Shown piece by piece: positions 1-7,957 of a DNA stretch of 64,000 bases. The stretch is from Micromonospora sp. LH3U1 (GTDB lineage: Bacteria; Actinomycetota; Actinomycetes; Mycobacteriales; Micromonosporaceae). Below the pieces are notes generated by a model that had not been told where the DNA came from, ran no database searches, and saw nothing but the letters and a program-made list of their open reading frames with translations. Every line of letters begins with the position of its first letter. The first letter of the stretch is position 1. The stretch covers positions 1,178,001-1,242,000 of the forward strand of contig NZ_CP116936.1 of the NCBI RefSeq assembly GCF_028475105.1, written 5' to 3'. Both the position numbers and the translations under genes were made by a program.

Positions 1-735
1 CGGCCCGGTCGACGCGCCAGGTTCGAGCACCCCGTTGGTGAAGGTCAGCTCCACCCAGCCGGGGGCCGCGGTGCCCGGGATCGGGTAGCCCGGCGGCGCC
101 GGCGTCGTCAACCCGGGCGGCCCGCCCGGTGGGATGAAGAACTGCACGGTTTGCCGGATCCGGTCGCAGCCCAGTGCGGCCCAGTCGCAGTTCGGCACCA
201 GCGAGGTGTTGCCGCCCTCGAAGCGCAGGTGGTAGCGCACCCGCACCGCGCTCAGGTCGAGCGGCCCGGTGCCGGTGTTGGTGACCCGGAGGACGTGCTG
301 AATCTGGTTGTTCGTCGGGGCCCAGTCGAGATTGAGGTAGCTGACCGTTGCGCGTCCGCTGGCGGTGCGCACGGTGGTGGCAGGCGAGCTGTCGGAGTAG
401 CCGCCGAGCGCGCGGGCGGCAACCGCGATCCGGTACGTCGTGCCGGGTGCGAGGTCGGTCAGCGTGATCGTGGTGTCGAGCGTGGTGCCGAGCCAGCGGT
501 ACGTGTTGGGGCCCAGCGGCGCCTGCACCTCATAGTTGATCGGCTGCTCGGCGGCCGGATCGCCGATCCAGGTGGAGGGTGCCCAACTGAGGGTGAGCTG
601 GTGTGGTTCGTTGGCCACCACCGTTGGGCTTCCGGGGGTGCTGATTGCCGGGCCGTCGGCGCTTGCGGCGTTGACGGCGAGCAGGCTCGCCAGCGCGGCG
701 AGGGCGACGACGGCGGTGACACGGCGAGCACGCAT
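1..735 (-). CDS. Secreted Fn3-CBM3 carbohydrate-binding protein (3' end cut by window edge)
   Basis: The frame opened by the ATG at 735 stays open for 245 codons to base 1, so the C-terminus lies outside the window. Residues 1-26 form a Sec signal peptide ending in an ASA cleavage motif. Residues about 35-122 read as a fibronectin type III domain (APGTTYRIAVAA, end in TTVRTA). From about residue 130 the sequence matches family 3 cellulose-binding modules: VTNTGTGPLDLSAVRVRYH at 151-169 and a paired-cysteine CDWAALGC at 183-190. The role is inferred as extracellular cellulose or chitin attachment, possibly with a catalytic domain beyond the edge. No SD is seen; a TAGCAT -10 box lies 7 nt upstream of the start, suggesting a leaderless mRNA. 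Confidence 0.8.
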   Translation of the reverse strand, partial: MRARRVTAVVALAALASLLAVNAASADGPAISTPGSPTVVANEPHQLTLSWAPSTWIGDPAAEQPINYEVQAPLGPNTYRWLGTTLDTTITLTDLAPGTTYRIAVAARALGGYSDSSPATTVRTASGRATVSYLNLDWAPTNNQIQHVLRVTNTGTGPLDLSAVRVRYHLRFEGGNTSLVPNCDWAALGCDRIRQTVQFFIPPGGPPGLTTPAPPGYPIPGTAAPGWVELTFTNGVLEPGASTGP

Positions 736-742
736 AGTGCGA

Positions 743-748
743 ATGCTA
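743..748 (-). promoter_or_regulatory. -10 box (TAGCAT) of leaderless Fn3-CBM3 gene
   Basis: TAGCAT on the minus strand ends 7 nt before the ATG at 735 and no SD sequence intervenes. This spacing is what a leaderless transcript requires. The -35 is not clear. Confidence 0.45.
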
Positions 749-942
749 GGGGCGCGCACTCGAAAATAATAGCCAGCTATCAATATGTGGGCTAAGATCC
801 GCGCCCGTGGTCCGCTACACGACGTAGTCGGTTTGGAGATAATGCCTGGTCAGGTGACTACCTACCGTCAACCCGTCATCAGGAACGGCCTTGGAGTCGG
901 CGTCGTAACACCCGCCGCTCGGGCCTCAGACGGGAGATATAT

Positions 943-1848
943 ATGCGTACCAAGAATCAAGCCCGACGGTTCGGTGCACGAGCGTCCGTACTCGCGCTCG
1001 GTCTCGTCGCGACCGGAGCGGTGATCGCCCCGGCGAGCCCGGCGTCCGCCGCGGTCCCCGGCCTCGTGCGGGTCGCCGCCACCAGCGTCAGCAACTCGAC
1101 CGACTTCCACAGCGTCACCGCGACGTGCCCGGCCGGGAAGGTGCTGACCGGCACCGGCTACGAGTTGAACGGCGTCACCGGCGAGGGCATCGTCGACGAC
1201 CTGCGCCCCAACGGCGGCCCGGCCGCCCCGCCGAACGCCGTCACCGTTGGCGCCTACGAGACGGAGGCGTTCGCGGGCAACTGGTCGGTGACGGCGTACG
1301 CCATCTGCGCCAACCCGCTGCCCGGCCTCGTGCGGGTCTCCACGGTCAGCGTCAGCGACTCGGCCGACTTCCACTCCACCACGGCCACCTGTCCGGTCGG
1401 CAAGGTGCTGACCGGTACGGGCTACGAACTGAACGGCGTCACCGGCGAGGGTGTCGTCGACGACTTCCGCCCCAACGGCGGCGTCGCCGCGGCACCAACC
1501 TCGATCACCGTCGGCGCGTACGAGTCGGACGCGACGGCCCTGAGCTGGTCCGCGACCGCGTACGCGATCTGCGCGAACCCGCTGCCGGGCCTGGTGCGAG
1601 CCTCCACGGTGGGCGTCAGCAACTCACTCGACTTCCGCAGCGTCGTCGCGAACTGCCCCGTCGGGAAGGTGCTGACCGGCGCCGGCTACGAGCTGAACGG
1701 GGTGACCGGCGAGGGCATCGTCGACGACTTCCGGCCCAACGGCGGCCCCGCCACCGCTCCGACGTCCGCCGCGTCCGGCGCGTACGAGGAGGACGCTTTC
1801 GCCGGCAACTGGTCCGACACGGCGTACGCCATCTGCGCCACCGCGTAA
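943..1848 (+). CDS. Secreted protein of three 88-residue repeats, unknown function
   Basis: The 301-residue protein starts at ATG 943, with GGGAG at 932-936 as RBS. Residues 1-36 are a signal peptide (Arg/Lys-rich start, hydrophobic core, ASA site). The rest is three near-identical repeats, with the PGLVR motif at residues 39, 127 and 215, so the period is exactly 88. Each repeat has two cysteines 60 residues apart (62/122, 150/210, 238/298), suggesting one disulphide per repeat, and a conserved GKVLTGTGYELNGVTGEG core. I do not recognise an enzyme; a structural or binding beta-rich repeat is plausible. It stands alone between a divergent CBM3 gene and a strong terminator. Confidence 0.75.
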   Translation: MRTKNQARRFGARASVLALGLVATGAVIAPASPASAAVPGLVRVAATSVSNSTDFHSVTATCPAGKVLTGTGYELNGVTGEGIVDDLRPNGGPAAPPNAVTVGAYETEAFAGNWSVTAYAICANPLPGLVRVSTVSVSDSADFHSTTATCPVGKVLTGTGYELNGVTGEGVVDDFRPNGGVAAAPTSITVGAYESDATALSWSATAYAICANPLPGLVRASTVGVSNSLDFRSVVANCPVGKVLTGAGYELNGVTGEGIVDDFRPNGGPATAPTSAASGAYEEDAFAGNWSDTAYAICATA

Positions 1849-1861
1849 CCGCCAGGTCGTC

Positions 1862-1900
1862 CGACGTGGCCACCCCGCAGCGCCCGGGGTGGCCACGTCG
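1862..1900 (+). terminator. Perfect 16-bp hairpin terminator
   Basis: Arms 1862-1877 and 1885-1900 are exact inverted complements with a 7-nt loop. It lies 13 nt after the stop of the triple-repeat gene and faces the end of the DUF1963 gene, so it may serve both strands. It has no T-tract, as is usual in this GC range. Confidence 0.8.
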
Positions 1901-1958
1901 CGTCGCTACCCGCGGCCGGTCGGCCCCGACAGACCGTTCCGTCCGCGCCCGTCCTGCC

Positions 1959-2834
1959 TCACGGATTCCAGTAGACGAGGACCCTGGCCTGGTCGAAGCG
2001 TCGCTCCTTCAGGTCGGCACGCTGGATCACCCAGTGGATGCTCGCGCCGCCCTGTCTGCCGCCGTGGAACTCGGCCAGCACAACCCAGTCACCATGGTCG
2101 GGTGGCCCATCAACCCCTCGCACTGACCCGCCCTGGCCGGACCGGCCCGAGCCGGTGGCCGCCAACCACGCGGGGTTGAAACCGTTGCATTCAGTGCCGT
2201 AGCCGCCCAACAGCAGCGGCGACTTCCAGCCTCCAGAGGAGAACGGGCCGTCCGGCGCCTTATCCAGGACTTCCTTCCACACCTCGGTCATCTCTTCGAA
2301 CGGGGGATCTCCCGGCAGCGGCGGAGACCACGGGGGCCCCGGGATCGTCTTGACGTAGGGCAGAGAGATGTCGACAGTGAGGTGCAGATCGCCCTGCGGG
2401 ATCTCGTAATAGACCTCTGCGTACTCGTCGTCGTCCGGAGGGAAGTCAGGCGGATACTGCGCTCGCTCCTCGACCGCCACGTCTGCCGGCACATACCTCA
2501 CCTCGCCCCAGCCGTGTTCTTCGGGCCAGCCGAACAGCAGCAGTTGGCCGTCGGACGGTAGTGGAAGGTCGGTCACGTCTGCCGGAAGAGCAGCGCAGTC
2601 GATGGTGGCGATCAAGGGATACTCGGGGTCCTCGGCATCGGCCGGAAGCATCACGGGCCCACGGATGGCGCCCACGACCGGCCCGTCACCCTCCTGTGTC
2701 AGGAAGGCAGACGGGCGGGCGAGCTCCAGCCAGCGCTCCACGTCGTCAGCGGGGATGCCGCGGCGCAGCGCCTCGGCGCGGACCTGATCGATGATCTTCA
2801 CGTTTCGGGGAAGCACGGGAGCACCGTAGATCAA
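1959..2834 (-). CDS. DUF1963 (YwqG-like) protein
   Basis: A 291-residue soluble protein with no signal peptide. Features typical of DUF1963/YwqG proteins are visible: an N-terminal helix with a PSAFL motif, the strand LIATIDCAALP, the LLLFGW segment, and the C-terminal LLGGYGTECNGFNP motif followed by WVVLAEFHG. The biochemical function of the family is not established. The listed start is TTG at 2834. Coding-like sequence continues upstream in frame without an ATG or GTG, and internal GTGs at 2816 and 2801 lack good RBSs, so the start is uncertain. Confidence 0.7.
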   Translation of the reverse strand: MIYGAPVLPRNVKIIDQVRAEALRRGIPADDVERWLELARPSAFLTQEGDGPVVGAIRGPVMLPADAEDPEYPLIATIDCAALPADVTDLPLPSDGQLLLFGWPEEHGWGEVRYVPADVAVEERAQYPPDFPPDDDEYAEVYYEIPQGDLHLTVDISLPYVKTIPGPPWSPPLPGDPPFEEMTEVWKEVLDKAPDGPFSSGGWKSPLLLGGYGTECNGFNPAWLAATGSGRSGQGGSVRGVDGPPDHGDWVVLAEFHGGRQGGASIHWVIQRADLKERRFDQARVLVYWNP

Positions 2835-3005
2835 CCGTGCGACGTTCTCGATCCCGCCAGTTGCGGTGTCGCTGTTGGCTGCCCAGTAGGCAGGCGCCCA
2901 TGCAGTCGATACCGCGATTTGCCGTCGGCGGGCTGCATGGGAAAGCGCCCGACCATAGCGTCCGAACCAGGGAGTTCCGCGAGCGCGCGATCTGGGGAGG
3001 CGACC

Positions 3006-3632
3006 ATGCAGACGACCGAAGGTCTGGTGTTACCGGGTGAGCGGGCCCCGGTCACCGTGAACATCGACCGGTGGCGGGCGGGGCTGCCGCCGGACGCGTG
3101 GCCCGACACCCTTCCGGCGAGCGGCGAGATCTGGCGACGCGACGTCTTCGCGGTGGCCGACGCATACCGGGCCGGCTCCGCGAGCGCGCGGCAACTGCTG
3201 GCCGCCGTGCTGATCTGGGGTTACGGACCCATCGGGTACGGCCCGTGGCGCGCCACCAGGTCGCTCGGCGCCGATCCGGACGGCAAACGCCTGGCGTACG
3301 CGCTGAAGGACCCAGTGTCCGACGAGGACGGGCTGCGTACGGCGTACCGCCGCTTCGGCGACCCCGACCATGCCCGCCTGCCGTGGTTGGGGCCGGGCTT
3401 GTTCACGAAGGTCCTCTACTTCGCCGGCTATCAACGAGGGGTGGGTGGTGTGCAGCCTCTGATCCTCGACCGTGTCGTGGCCAGCCGTCTCCCCGCTGAG
3501 GCCGGCGTCGGCCGCCGAAACGGGTGGTCATCCGAGGAGTGGCTGGCCTATCTGCGCTGGGCAGCCGAGCAGGCCCAGGCCAGGGGTGTGGAGGCGGACA
3601 CGGTGGAGATGATGGTCGTCCGCGACGACTGA
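3006..3632 (+). CDS. OGG-fold DNA glycosylase-like protein
   Basis: ATG 3006 is chosen over upstream starts because GGGGAGG (2993-2999) lies at ideal distance. The 208-residue product resembles actinobacterial 8-oxoguanine glycosylase OGG-fold proteins. The motif LPWLGPGLFTKVLYFAG (126-141) aligns with the helix-hairpin-helix of OGG1, whose catalytic lysine falls at K135. The later LILDRVV puts an aspartate at D155, about 20 residues on, as in OGG enzymes. Upstream, IWGYGPIGYGPWR (70-82) is a family signature. It is smaller than classical OGG1 and no activity is demonstrated, so 8-oxoG excision is inference. It stands alone, 5 nt from the convergent DUF4180 gene. Confidence 0.6.
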   Translation: MQTTEGLVLPGERAPVTVNIDRWRAGLPPDAWPDTLPASGEIWRRDVFAVADAYRAGSASARQLLAAVLIWGYGPIGYGPWRATRSLGADPDGKRLAYALKDPVSDEDGLRTAYRRFGDPDHARLPWLGPGLFTKVLYFAGYQRGVGGVQPLILDRVVASRLPAEAGVGRRNGWSSEEWLAYLRWAAEQAQARGVEADTVEMMVVRDD

Positions 3633-3637
3633 AGCGG

Positions 3638-4006
3638 CTAGGACGCAGCGCGCAGGCGGGTGTCGAGCGCGTCGAGGTCGGGGACGAACCAAATCTGCCC
3701 GCCCTGGTTCGACTCGTGCACCAGGGCGCGCAACGCGGAACTCTCCGCGAGCTGCGCCGAGATGTCGCCGACGACGGCCAGCCGTAGCCGGTAGTTGACG
3801 AACTTCTGCATCACGTCGCCGGCGAAGCGGGTGCCCAGTGAGAAGAAGCGCTCGTCAAGCCGGCTGGCCGGCATGGCCACCACCTGGGCGCCGAGGAACG
3901 CCGCCCCGATCAGGTCCAGCGCGTCCTGCTCGGTGGCGACCGGTGGGCCGGCCGGGTCGCAGACCAGCACCTGCACCCCGGCGCGTTCCTGGATCTCGTC
4001 AGGCAT
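3638..4006 (-). CDS. DUF4180 domain protein
   Basis: This 122-residue protein spans one DUF4180 domain: an N-terminal strand (VQVLVCDPAG), DALDLIGAAF, the family hallmark MQKFVNYRLRLAVVGDIS at about 65-82, and a final IWFVPDL strand. The function of DUF4180 is not established. Its start overlaps the 3' end of the HTH gene by 8 nt, so the two are translationally coupled and probably work together. Confidence 0.8.
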   Translation of the reverse strand: MPDEIQERAGVQVLVCDPAGPPVATEQDALDLIGAAFLGAQVVAMPASRLDERFFSLGTRFAGDVMQKFVNYRLRLAVVGDISAQLAESSALRALVHESNQGGQIWFVPDLDALDTRLRAAS

Positions 4007-4451
4007 CGTGGACCTCCCGGTCGAGCAGGCCGTTGTCGGCGTTGAGGACGGCGTCGAGCAGGTGCAGCAGCTCAGCGGTGGCGGCAGGGTCGCCCAAAAT
4101 AATGATCTTCATGCGGTGGCGTTCCTCGTCGTGCACCGTCTGCACCCGCAGCGGGTGGGCCTGGTCATGGCCGGTGTTGGCGCTGGCGAGCATGAGCGTG
4201 CCGAGCCGGTCGGCGGCGGCCCGGTCGACGCCGTCGATCTGCACGATGCTCGACACCTCCGCGTGCCCACTGACGCGGGTGGCGGCTGGAGTCTGACCGG
4301 TGAGTGCGTCGAGATCGTTGGCGGCGATCCGGTACTGCTTGCCGATCCGCACGGCTCTCAGTCGGCCGGAGCGGATGTAGCCGCGCACCGTACGCACGTG
4401 TAGCCCCAGCCGGTCGGCGACCTGCTCGACCGAGTACATGTCTTCCTTCAT
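3999..4451 (-). CDS. Excisionase-type HTH transcriptional regulator
   Basis: The 150-residue protein begins with a MerR/excisionase winged helix: YSVEQVADRLGLHVRTVRGY, then IRSGRLRAVRIGKQYRI and LDAL (residues 5-51). Residues 60-150 form a separate domain with an IVQIDGVDR strand and an HRMKIIILGDP segment, likely sensing or dimerisation. The ATG at 4451 has an AGGGAG RBS. It is co-transcribed with the DUF4180 gene. Two GATAGGG direct repeats just upstream (4470-4476 and 4490-4496) are a possible autoregulatory site. Confidence 0.75.
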   Translation of the reverse strand: MKEDMYSVEQVADRLGLHVRTVRGYIRSGRLRAVRIGKQYRIAANDLDALTGQTPAATRVSGHAEVSSIVQIDGVDRAAADRLGTLMLASANTGHDQAHPLRVQTVHDEERHRMKIIILGDPAATAELLHLLDAVLNADNGLLDREVHDA

Positions 4452-4469
4452 CGCTCCCTAACCTACCCT

Positions 4470-4496
4470 GATAGGGAAGCTTGCGGAAGGATAGGG
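4470..4496 (-). promoter_or_regulatory. Direct repeats upstream of HTH/DUF4180 operon, putative operator
   Basis: GATAGGG occurs at 4470-4476 and again at 4490-4496, exactly 20 bp (two helical turns) apart and directly before the HTH start. CCCT at 4466-4469 adds a partial dyad. The spacing suits a dimeric HTH protein. Binding is inferred only from position. Confidence 0.35.
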
Positions 4497-4563
4497 TCTG
4501 AATCGACCGCCGCTCGGATAACTCGCTCGCGGTGTCGGAGGGGTCCAGTACCGTCTGGAAACC

Positions 4564-7470
4564 ATGGACGCGCGGCGCGGCGACGCCATCATCGGGCGGG
4601 ATCACCCCGCAGGTCTGCTGCGCGTTGAGATGGACCGGGCGACCACCAGCCACGGGGGTCTCGCCCTGGTCACCGGCGAGCCCGGCATCGGCAAGACGAC
4701 CCTCGTCACGGCGGCGGCGCGGGAGGCCCGGCAGCGCGGTGCGCTGGTGCTCGGCGCGGCCTGCTGGGATTCCGACAGCGCCCCCGGCTACTGGCCGTGG
4801 GTGCAGGTGCTGCGCGGCCTGCGGCGCTCCGCAGACGACTGGGCGGTGGCGCGGCAGTCGGCCGAGCCGGCCCTCGCGGTCCTGCTCGGTGAGTCCGACA
4901 CCAGCGGCGATCAGGCCAACCGCACCGCCAGCTGGGCCGGCGTCGACACGGGCGGGGACGTCGCCGACCGTGAGGCGTTCGCGCTGTACGACGCGGTGAC
5001 CGCCGCGCTGGTCGCGGTCTCCCAGCACCGGCCGGTCGTGGTCGTCCTCGACGACCTGCACTGGGCCGACCCGGCCTCACTGCGGTTGCTGAGTTTCACC
5101 GCCCAGCACGCCTGGTTCGAGCGGTTACTACTGATCGGCACCTACCGCGACGCCGAGGTCGAGTCGGGTGAGCACCCGTTGCGCCCACTACTGATGCCGC
5201 TGGTCGCGAAGGCCACCACGATCACCCTCACCGGCCTCTCCCGCGACGAGGTGGCCGCACTGATGGCACGGACCGCCGGGCGGGAGCCCGACGCCGGCCT
5301 GGTCGACGAGGTGCACCGGCGTACCGGCGGCAACCCGTTCTTCATCGAGCAGACCGCCCGGCTGTGGCTCGCCGACGACGCGGCCGGCACCATCGCACCC
5401 GGCGTACGGGAAGCGGTCCGGCGTCGTCTGGCCCAGTTGCCCTCGGCCGTGGTCGAGGCGCTCACCGTCGCCTCCGTGCTGGGTCGCGGGTTTCACCGCC
5501 AGGTCCTCGCCGCGTGTGTGGCCGCCCCGGTGGCACAGGTCGACCGGCTGCTCGACCGGGCGGTGACCGCCCGGCTGATGGTCGCCCGGGGCGGCGGCCG
5601 GTTCGCGTTCGCCCACGACCTGGTCCGGGAGACGCTCTACGACGGCCTGACCGACGACGACCGGCATGCCCGGCACGGCGCGGTCGTGCGGGCGGTCGAC
5701 GACCTGCAGGAGCTCACCGACCTGCTGGTCCCGGCCGACCTCGCCCGCCACGCGTACCTGGCCGGCCCCACGCTCGCCCGGGCCCGGGTGGCCACGCTGC
5801 TGGTCGCCGCCGGGCGGGACGCGTTCGGCCGGTTGGCCGCCGACGAGGGGGCGGTGCACTTTCGCCGGGCGCTGGAGGTCGTCGACGACCGCGAGCAACG
5901 GGTGCGGATGCTCGTCGAGTTCGGCGAGGCGCAATACCACCACGCCGGCCGGGACGAGGCCACGGCGCTGCTCAGCGAGGCCGGCGTGCTGGCTCGCACA
6001 CTCGACGACCCGGTGCTGCTGGCCCGCGTCGCGCTCATCGTCAACCGCGCCCGCCAGGTGGAGACCGTCCACTCGATCGAGGCGGCGGAGCTGGTGCGTG
6101 AGGCGTACCGGCGGCTGATCGGCCAACCGGACGCCGACGCGTCGGTCGGCACGCTGGTCGCCGACCTGATCACCGCAACCGAGACGATCGCCCGTCGTGG
6201 GCAGGACGACGAGGCGCTCACCTTCAGCCTCTGGGCCCGCCACGACACCACCTGGGGCCTGGGCACCGCAGCGGCCCGTGCCGCGCTGACCGCCGAGATC
6301 CGGGACGTGGCCCGCCGGACGTCAGACCGGGAGACCGAGCTGTGGGCCACCTCGCTGCGCTGGGTGGCGTTGCTGGAGTTGGGCGACCCCGGCTTCATCG
6401 AGGAGTTCACCACCTTCGTCAACGCGGACCGGCAGGGCGACCTCACCCGGCACCAGATCTCGGCGACCGTCGACAGCGGGATCATCGCCGCTTTCCGGGG
6501 TGACTTCGACGAGGCCGACGAGCGGTTCACCAGCCTCACCGACGTCGCCGACCCGAGCCATGCCGAGTTCGGGTTCATGGGCCATCACCTGCGCTGGTCC
6601 CGACTGCTGCTCCAGGGCCGGTTCACCGAGGTCGACACCCTGCTGGACGGGCTGACACCGGTCGACTACCCCTACCACGAGTTGCTGCGGGCGATCACCG
6701 CGGCAGAGCGTGGCGACGACGCGACGGCGATCCGGTTGACCGCCGGCATCGAGGCCGCCAACATCCGGTACCCCCGTCCGGTGTCGCCGCTCTGGCTGCG
6801 GTTGCGCGCGCAGGTCGCCGCCGCCTCCCACGACCCGCAGCGCTGCGACGCCGCTCGGGCCGCGCTCGCCCCACACCGTGGAGAGTGGACGGTCGCGCTG
6901 TTCGGCTGCGACATCAGTGGCCCCGTCGACCACTGGCTCGCGTTGATCGACGCCGCCCAGGAACGCTGGGACGACGCCATCGCCGGGTTCACGGCGGCCC
7001 GCGACACCGCCGACCGGCTGGGCTCCCGCCCCTGGTCGCTCCTCGCCCGCGCCGGCCTGGCGAATGCCCTCGCTGGCCGCGGCCACCCGGACGACGCCGC
7101 GACGGTGGCCGCGCTGCGCGCCACCACCGCCCAGCAAGCAACCGCCCTCGGCATGACGCAGGTGCTCCACCGGCTCACCGCCTCCATCCCCCCGACGCCG
7201 CCGCACACCAGGCCGTCGGGCCGAGCCCGGCCGGCGGGTCGGGCCAGCTCGTCGGGCCGAGCCCGGCCGGCGTGCCAGACCAGGTCGTCGGGCCGGGCAG
7301 GGCGGCCGGGCCAGGCCAGGTCGCCGCGCCCAGCCAGGTCGCGGTGGTCGCGCCGGCAACCGAGGGGTACGAGTTTCGGCGCGACGGGCCGGTCTGGCAA
7401 CTCGCGTACGACGGTGTCGTGGTGCACCTGCCCGACGCCAAGGGCCTGCACGACCTGCATCTGCTGTTGA
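4564..7470 (+). CDS. Large AAA ATPase regulator (LAL/AfsR-like), frame interrupted near C-terminus
   Basis: The frame gives 968 residues. An N-terminal STAND/AAA ATPase domain has Walker A GEPGIGKTT at 38-46 and Walker B VVVVLDDLHWAD at 158-169, followed by a winged-helix part (RRLAQLPSAVVEALTVASVLGR) and a long TPR-like alpha-helical region up to about residue 870. After that the frame becomes Arg/Ser/Pro-rich low-complexity sequence and stops at 7470. The true C-terminal domain lies in the -1 frame (7194-7910). The switch point holds a six-C run. The native protein would be about 1,115 residues. TACCGT at 4549-4554 is a likely -10 almost adjacent to the start. Confidence 0.75.
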   Translation: MDARRGDAIIGRDHPAGLLRVEMDRATTSHGGLALVTGEPGIGKTTLVTAAAREARQRGALVLGAACWDSDSAPGYWPWVQVLRGLRRSADDWAVARQSAEPALAVLLGESDTSGDQANRTASWAGVDTGGDVADREAFALYDAVTAALVAVSQHRPVVVVLDDLHWADPASLRLLSFTAQHAWFERLLLIGTYRDAEVESGEHPLRPLLMPLVAKATTITLTGLSRDEVAALMARTAGREPDAGLVDEVHRRTGGNPFFIEQTARLWLADDAAGTIAPGVREAVRRRLAQLPSAVVEALTVASVLGRGFHRQVLAACVAAPVAQVDRLLDRAVTARLMVARGGGRFAFAHDLVRETLYDGLTDDDRHARHGAVVRAVDDLQELTDLLVPADLARHAYLAGPTLARARVATLLVAAGRDAFGRLAADEGAVHFRRALEVVDDREQRVRMLVEFGEAQYHHAGRDEATALLSEAGVLARTLDDPVLLARVALIVNRARQVETVHSIEAAELVREAYRRLIGQPDADASVGTLVADLITATETIARRGQDDEALTFSLWARHDTTWGLGTAAARAALTAEIRDVARRTSDRETELWATSLRWVALLELGDPGFIEEFTTFVNADRQGDLTRHQISATVDSGIIAAFRGDFDEADERFTSLTDVADPSHAEFGFMGHHLRWSRLLLQGRFTEVDTLLDGLTPVDYPYHELLRAITAAERGDDATAIRLTAGIEAANIRYPRPVSPLWLRLRAQVAAASHDPQRCDAARAALAPHRGEWTVALFGCDISGPVDHWLALIDAAQERWDDAIAGFTAARDTADRLGSRPWSLLARAGLANALAGRGHPDDAATVAALRATTAQQATALGMTQVLHRLTASIPPTPPHTRPSGRARPAGRASSSGRARPACQTRSSGRAGRPGQARSPRPARSRWSRRQPRGTSFGATGRSGNSRTTVSWCTCPTPRACTTCICC

Positions 7471-7910
7471 GCCGGCCGGGCAGCGACGTGCCTTCGGTCG
7501 AGCTGCTCGACCCGGCCGCCGGCCCGGAGCTGGTGGCCGCCCGAAGGATGGGTGCCGACCCGGTCCTCGACGACGAGGCGAAGGCCCGCTACCGGCGGCA
7601 CCTGGCACGCCTCGACGAGGAAATCGACCGGGCTGCCGCGCGCGACGACGACCGGAAGGTGTCCACCCTGGACGCCGAGCGGGGTGCGCTGCTCGACGAG
7701 CTGCGCGCGGCAGCGGGGCTGGCCGGCCGCACCCGCCGCCTGGGCGACGAGGCGGAACGGGCCCGCAAGACGGTGACCGCCCGGATCCGGGACACGCTGC
7801 GCAAGCTCGACGAGCGGCACCCGGCCCTGGCCAGCCACCTGCGCGACTCCGTCTCGACCGGCAGCACGTGCCGCTACCTGCCACCCGAGCCGCTGCCCTG
7901 GCGGCTCTGA
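7194..7910 (+). pseudogene. C-terminal part of the AAA regulator, in the -1 frame
   Basis: This frame has no sensible start of its own but continues the ATPase. It begins with three in-frame 12-residue repeats (VGPSPAG..., from 7215, 36 bp each). It then carries the C-terminal domain common in actinobacterial AAA regulators: YEFRRDGPVWQLAYDG, VVHLPDAKGLHDLHLLL, a coiled-coil (ARLDEEIDRAAARDDDRK), and the ending LRKLDERHPALASHL...STGSTCRYLP. The shift is either a sequencing or mutational loss of one base in the C6 run (7188-7193) or a programmed -1 slip on C_CCC_CCG there. Confidence 0.75.
7215..7322 (+). repeat. Three imperfect 36-bp tandem repeats in the AAA regulator linker
   Basis: Units 7215-7250, 7251-7286 and 7287-7322 each begin GTCGGGCCG. 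In the -1 frame they encode VGPSPAGGSGQL, VGPSPAGVPDQV and VGPGRAAGPGQV, a Gly/Pro linker. The amino-acid periodicity shows that this frame is the translated one here. Confidence 0.7.
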
Positions 7911-7954
7911 ACCCACGGCCGGCGCGACGGCTGGTCAGCGCCGGCCGTGGGTTC
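7909..7954. terminator. Perfect 17-bp bidirectional hairpin
   Basis: Arms 7909-7925 and 7938-7954 are exact complements with a 12-nt loop. It lies between the convergent ends of the AAA regulator and the alpha/beta hydrolase. Confidence 0.8.
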
Positions 7955-7957
7955 GGC

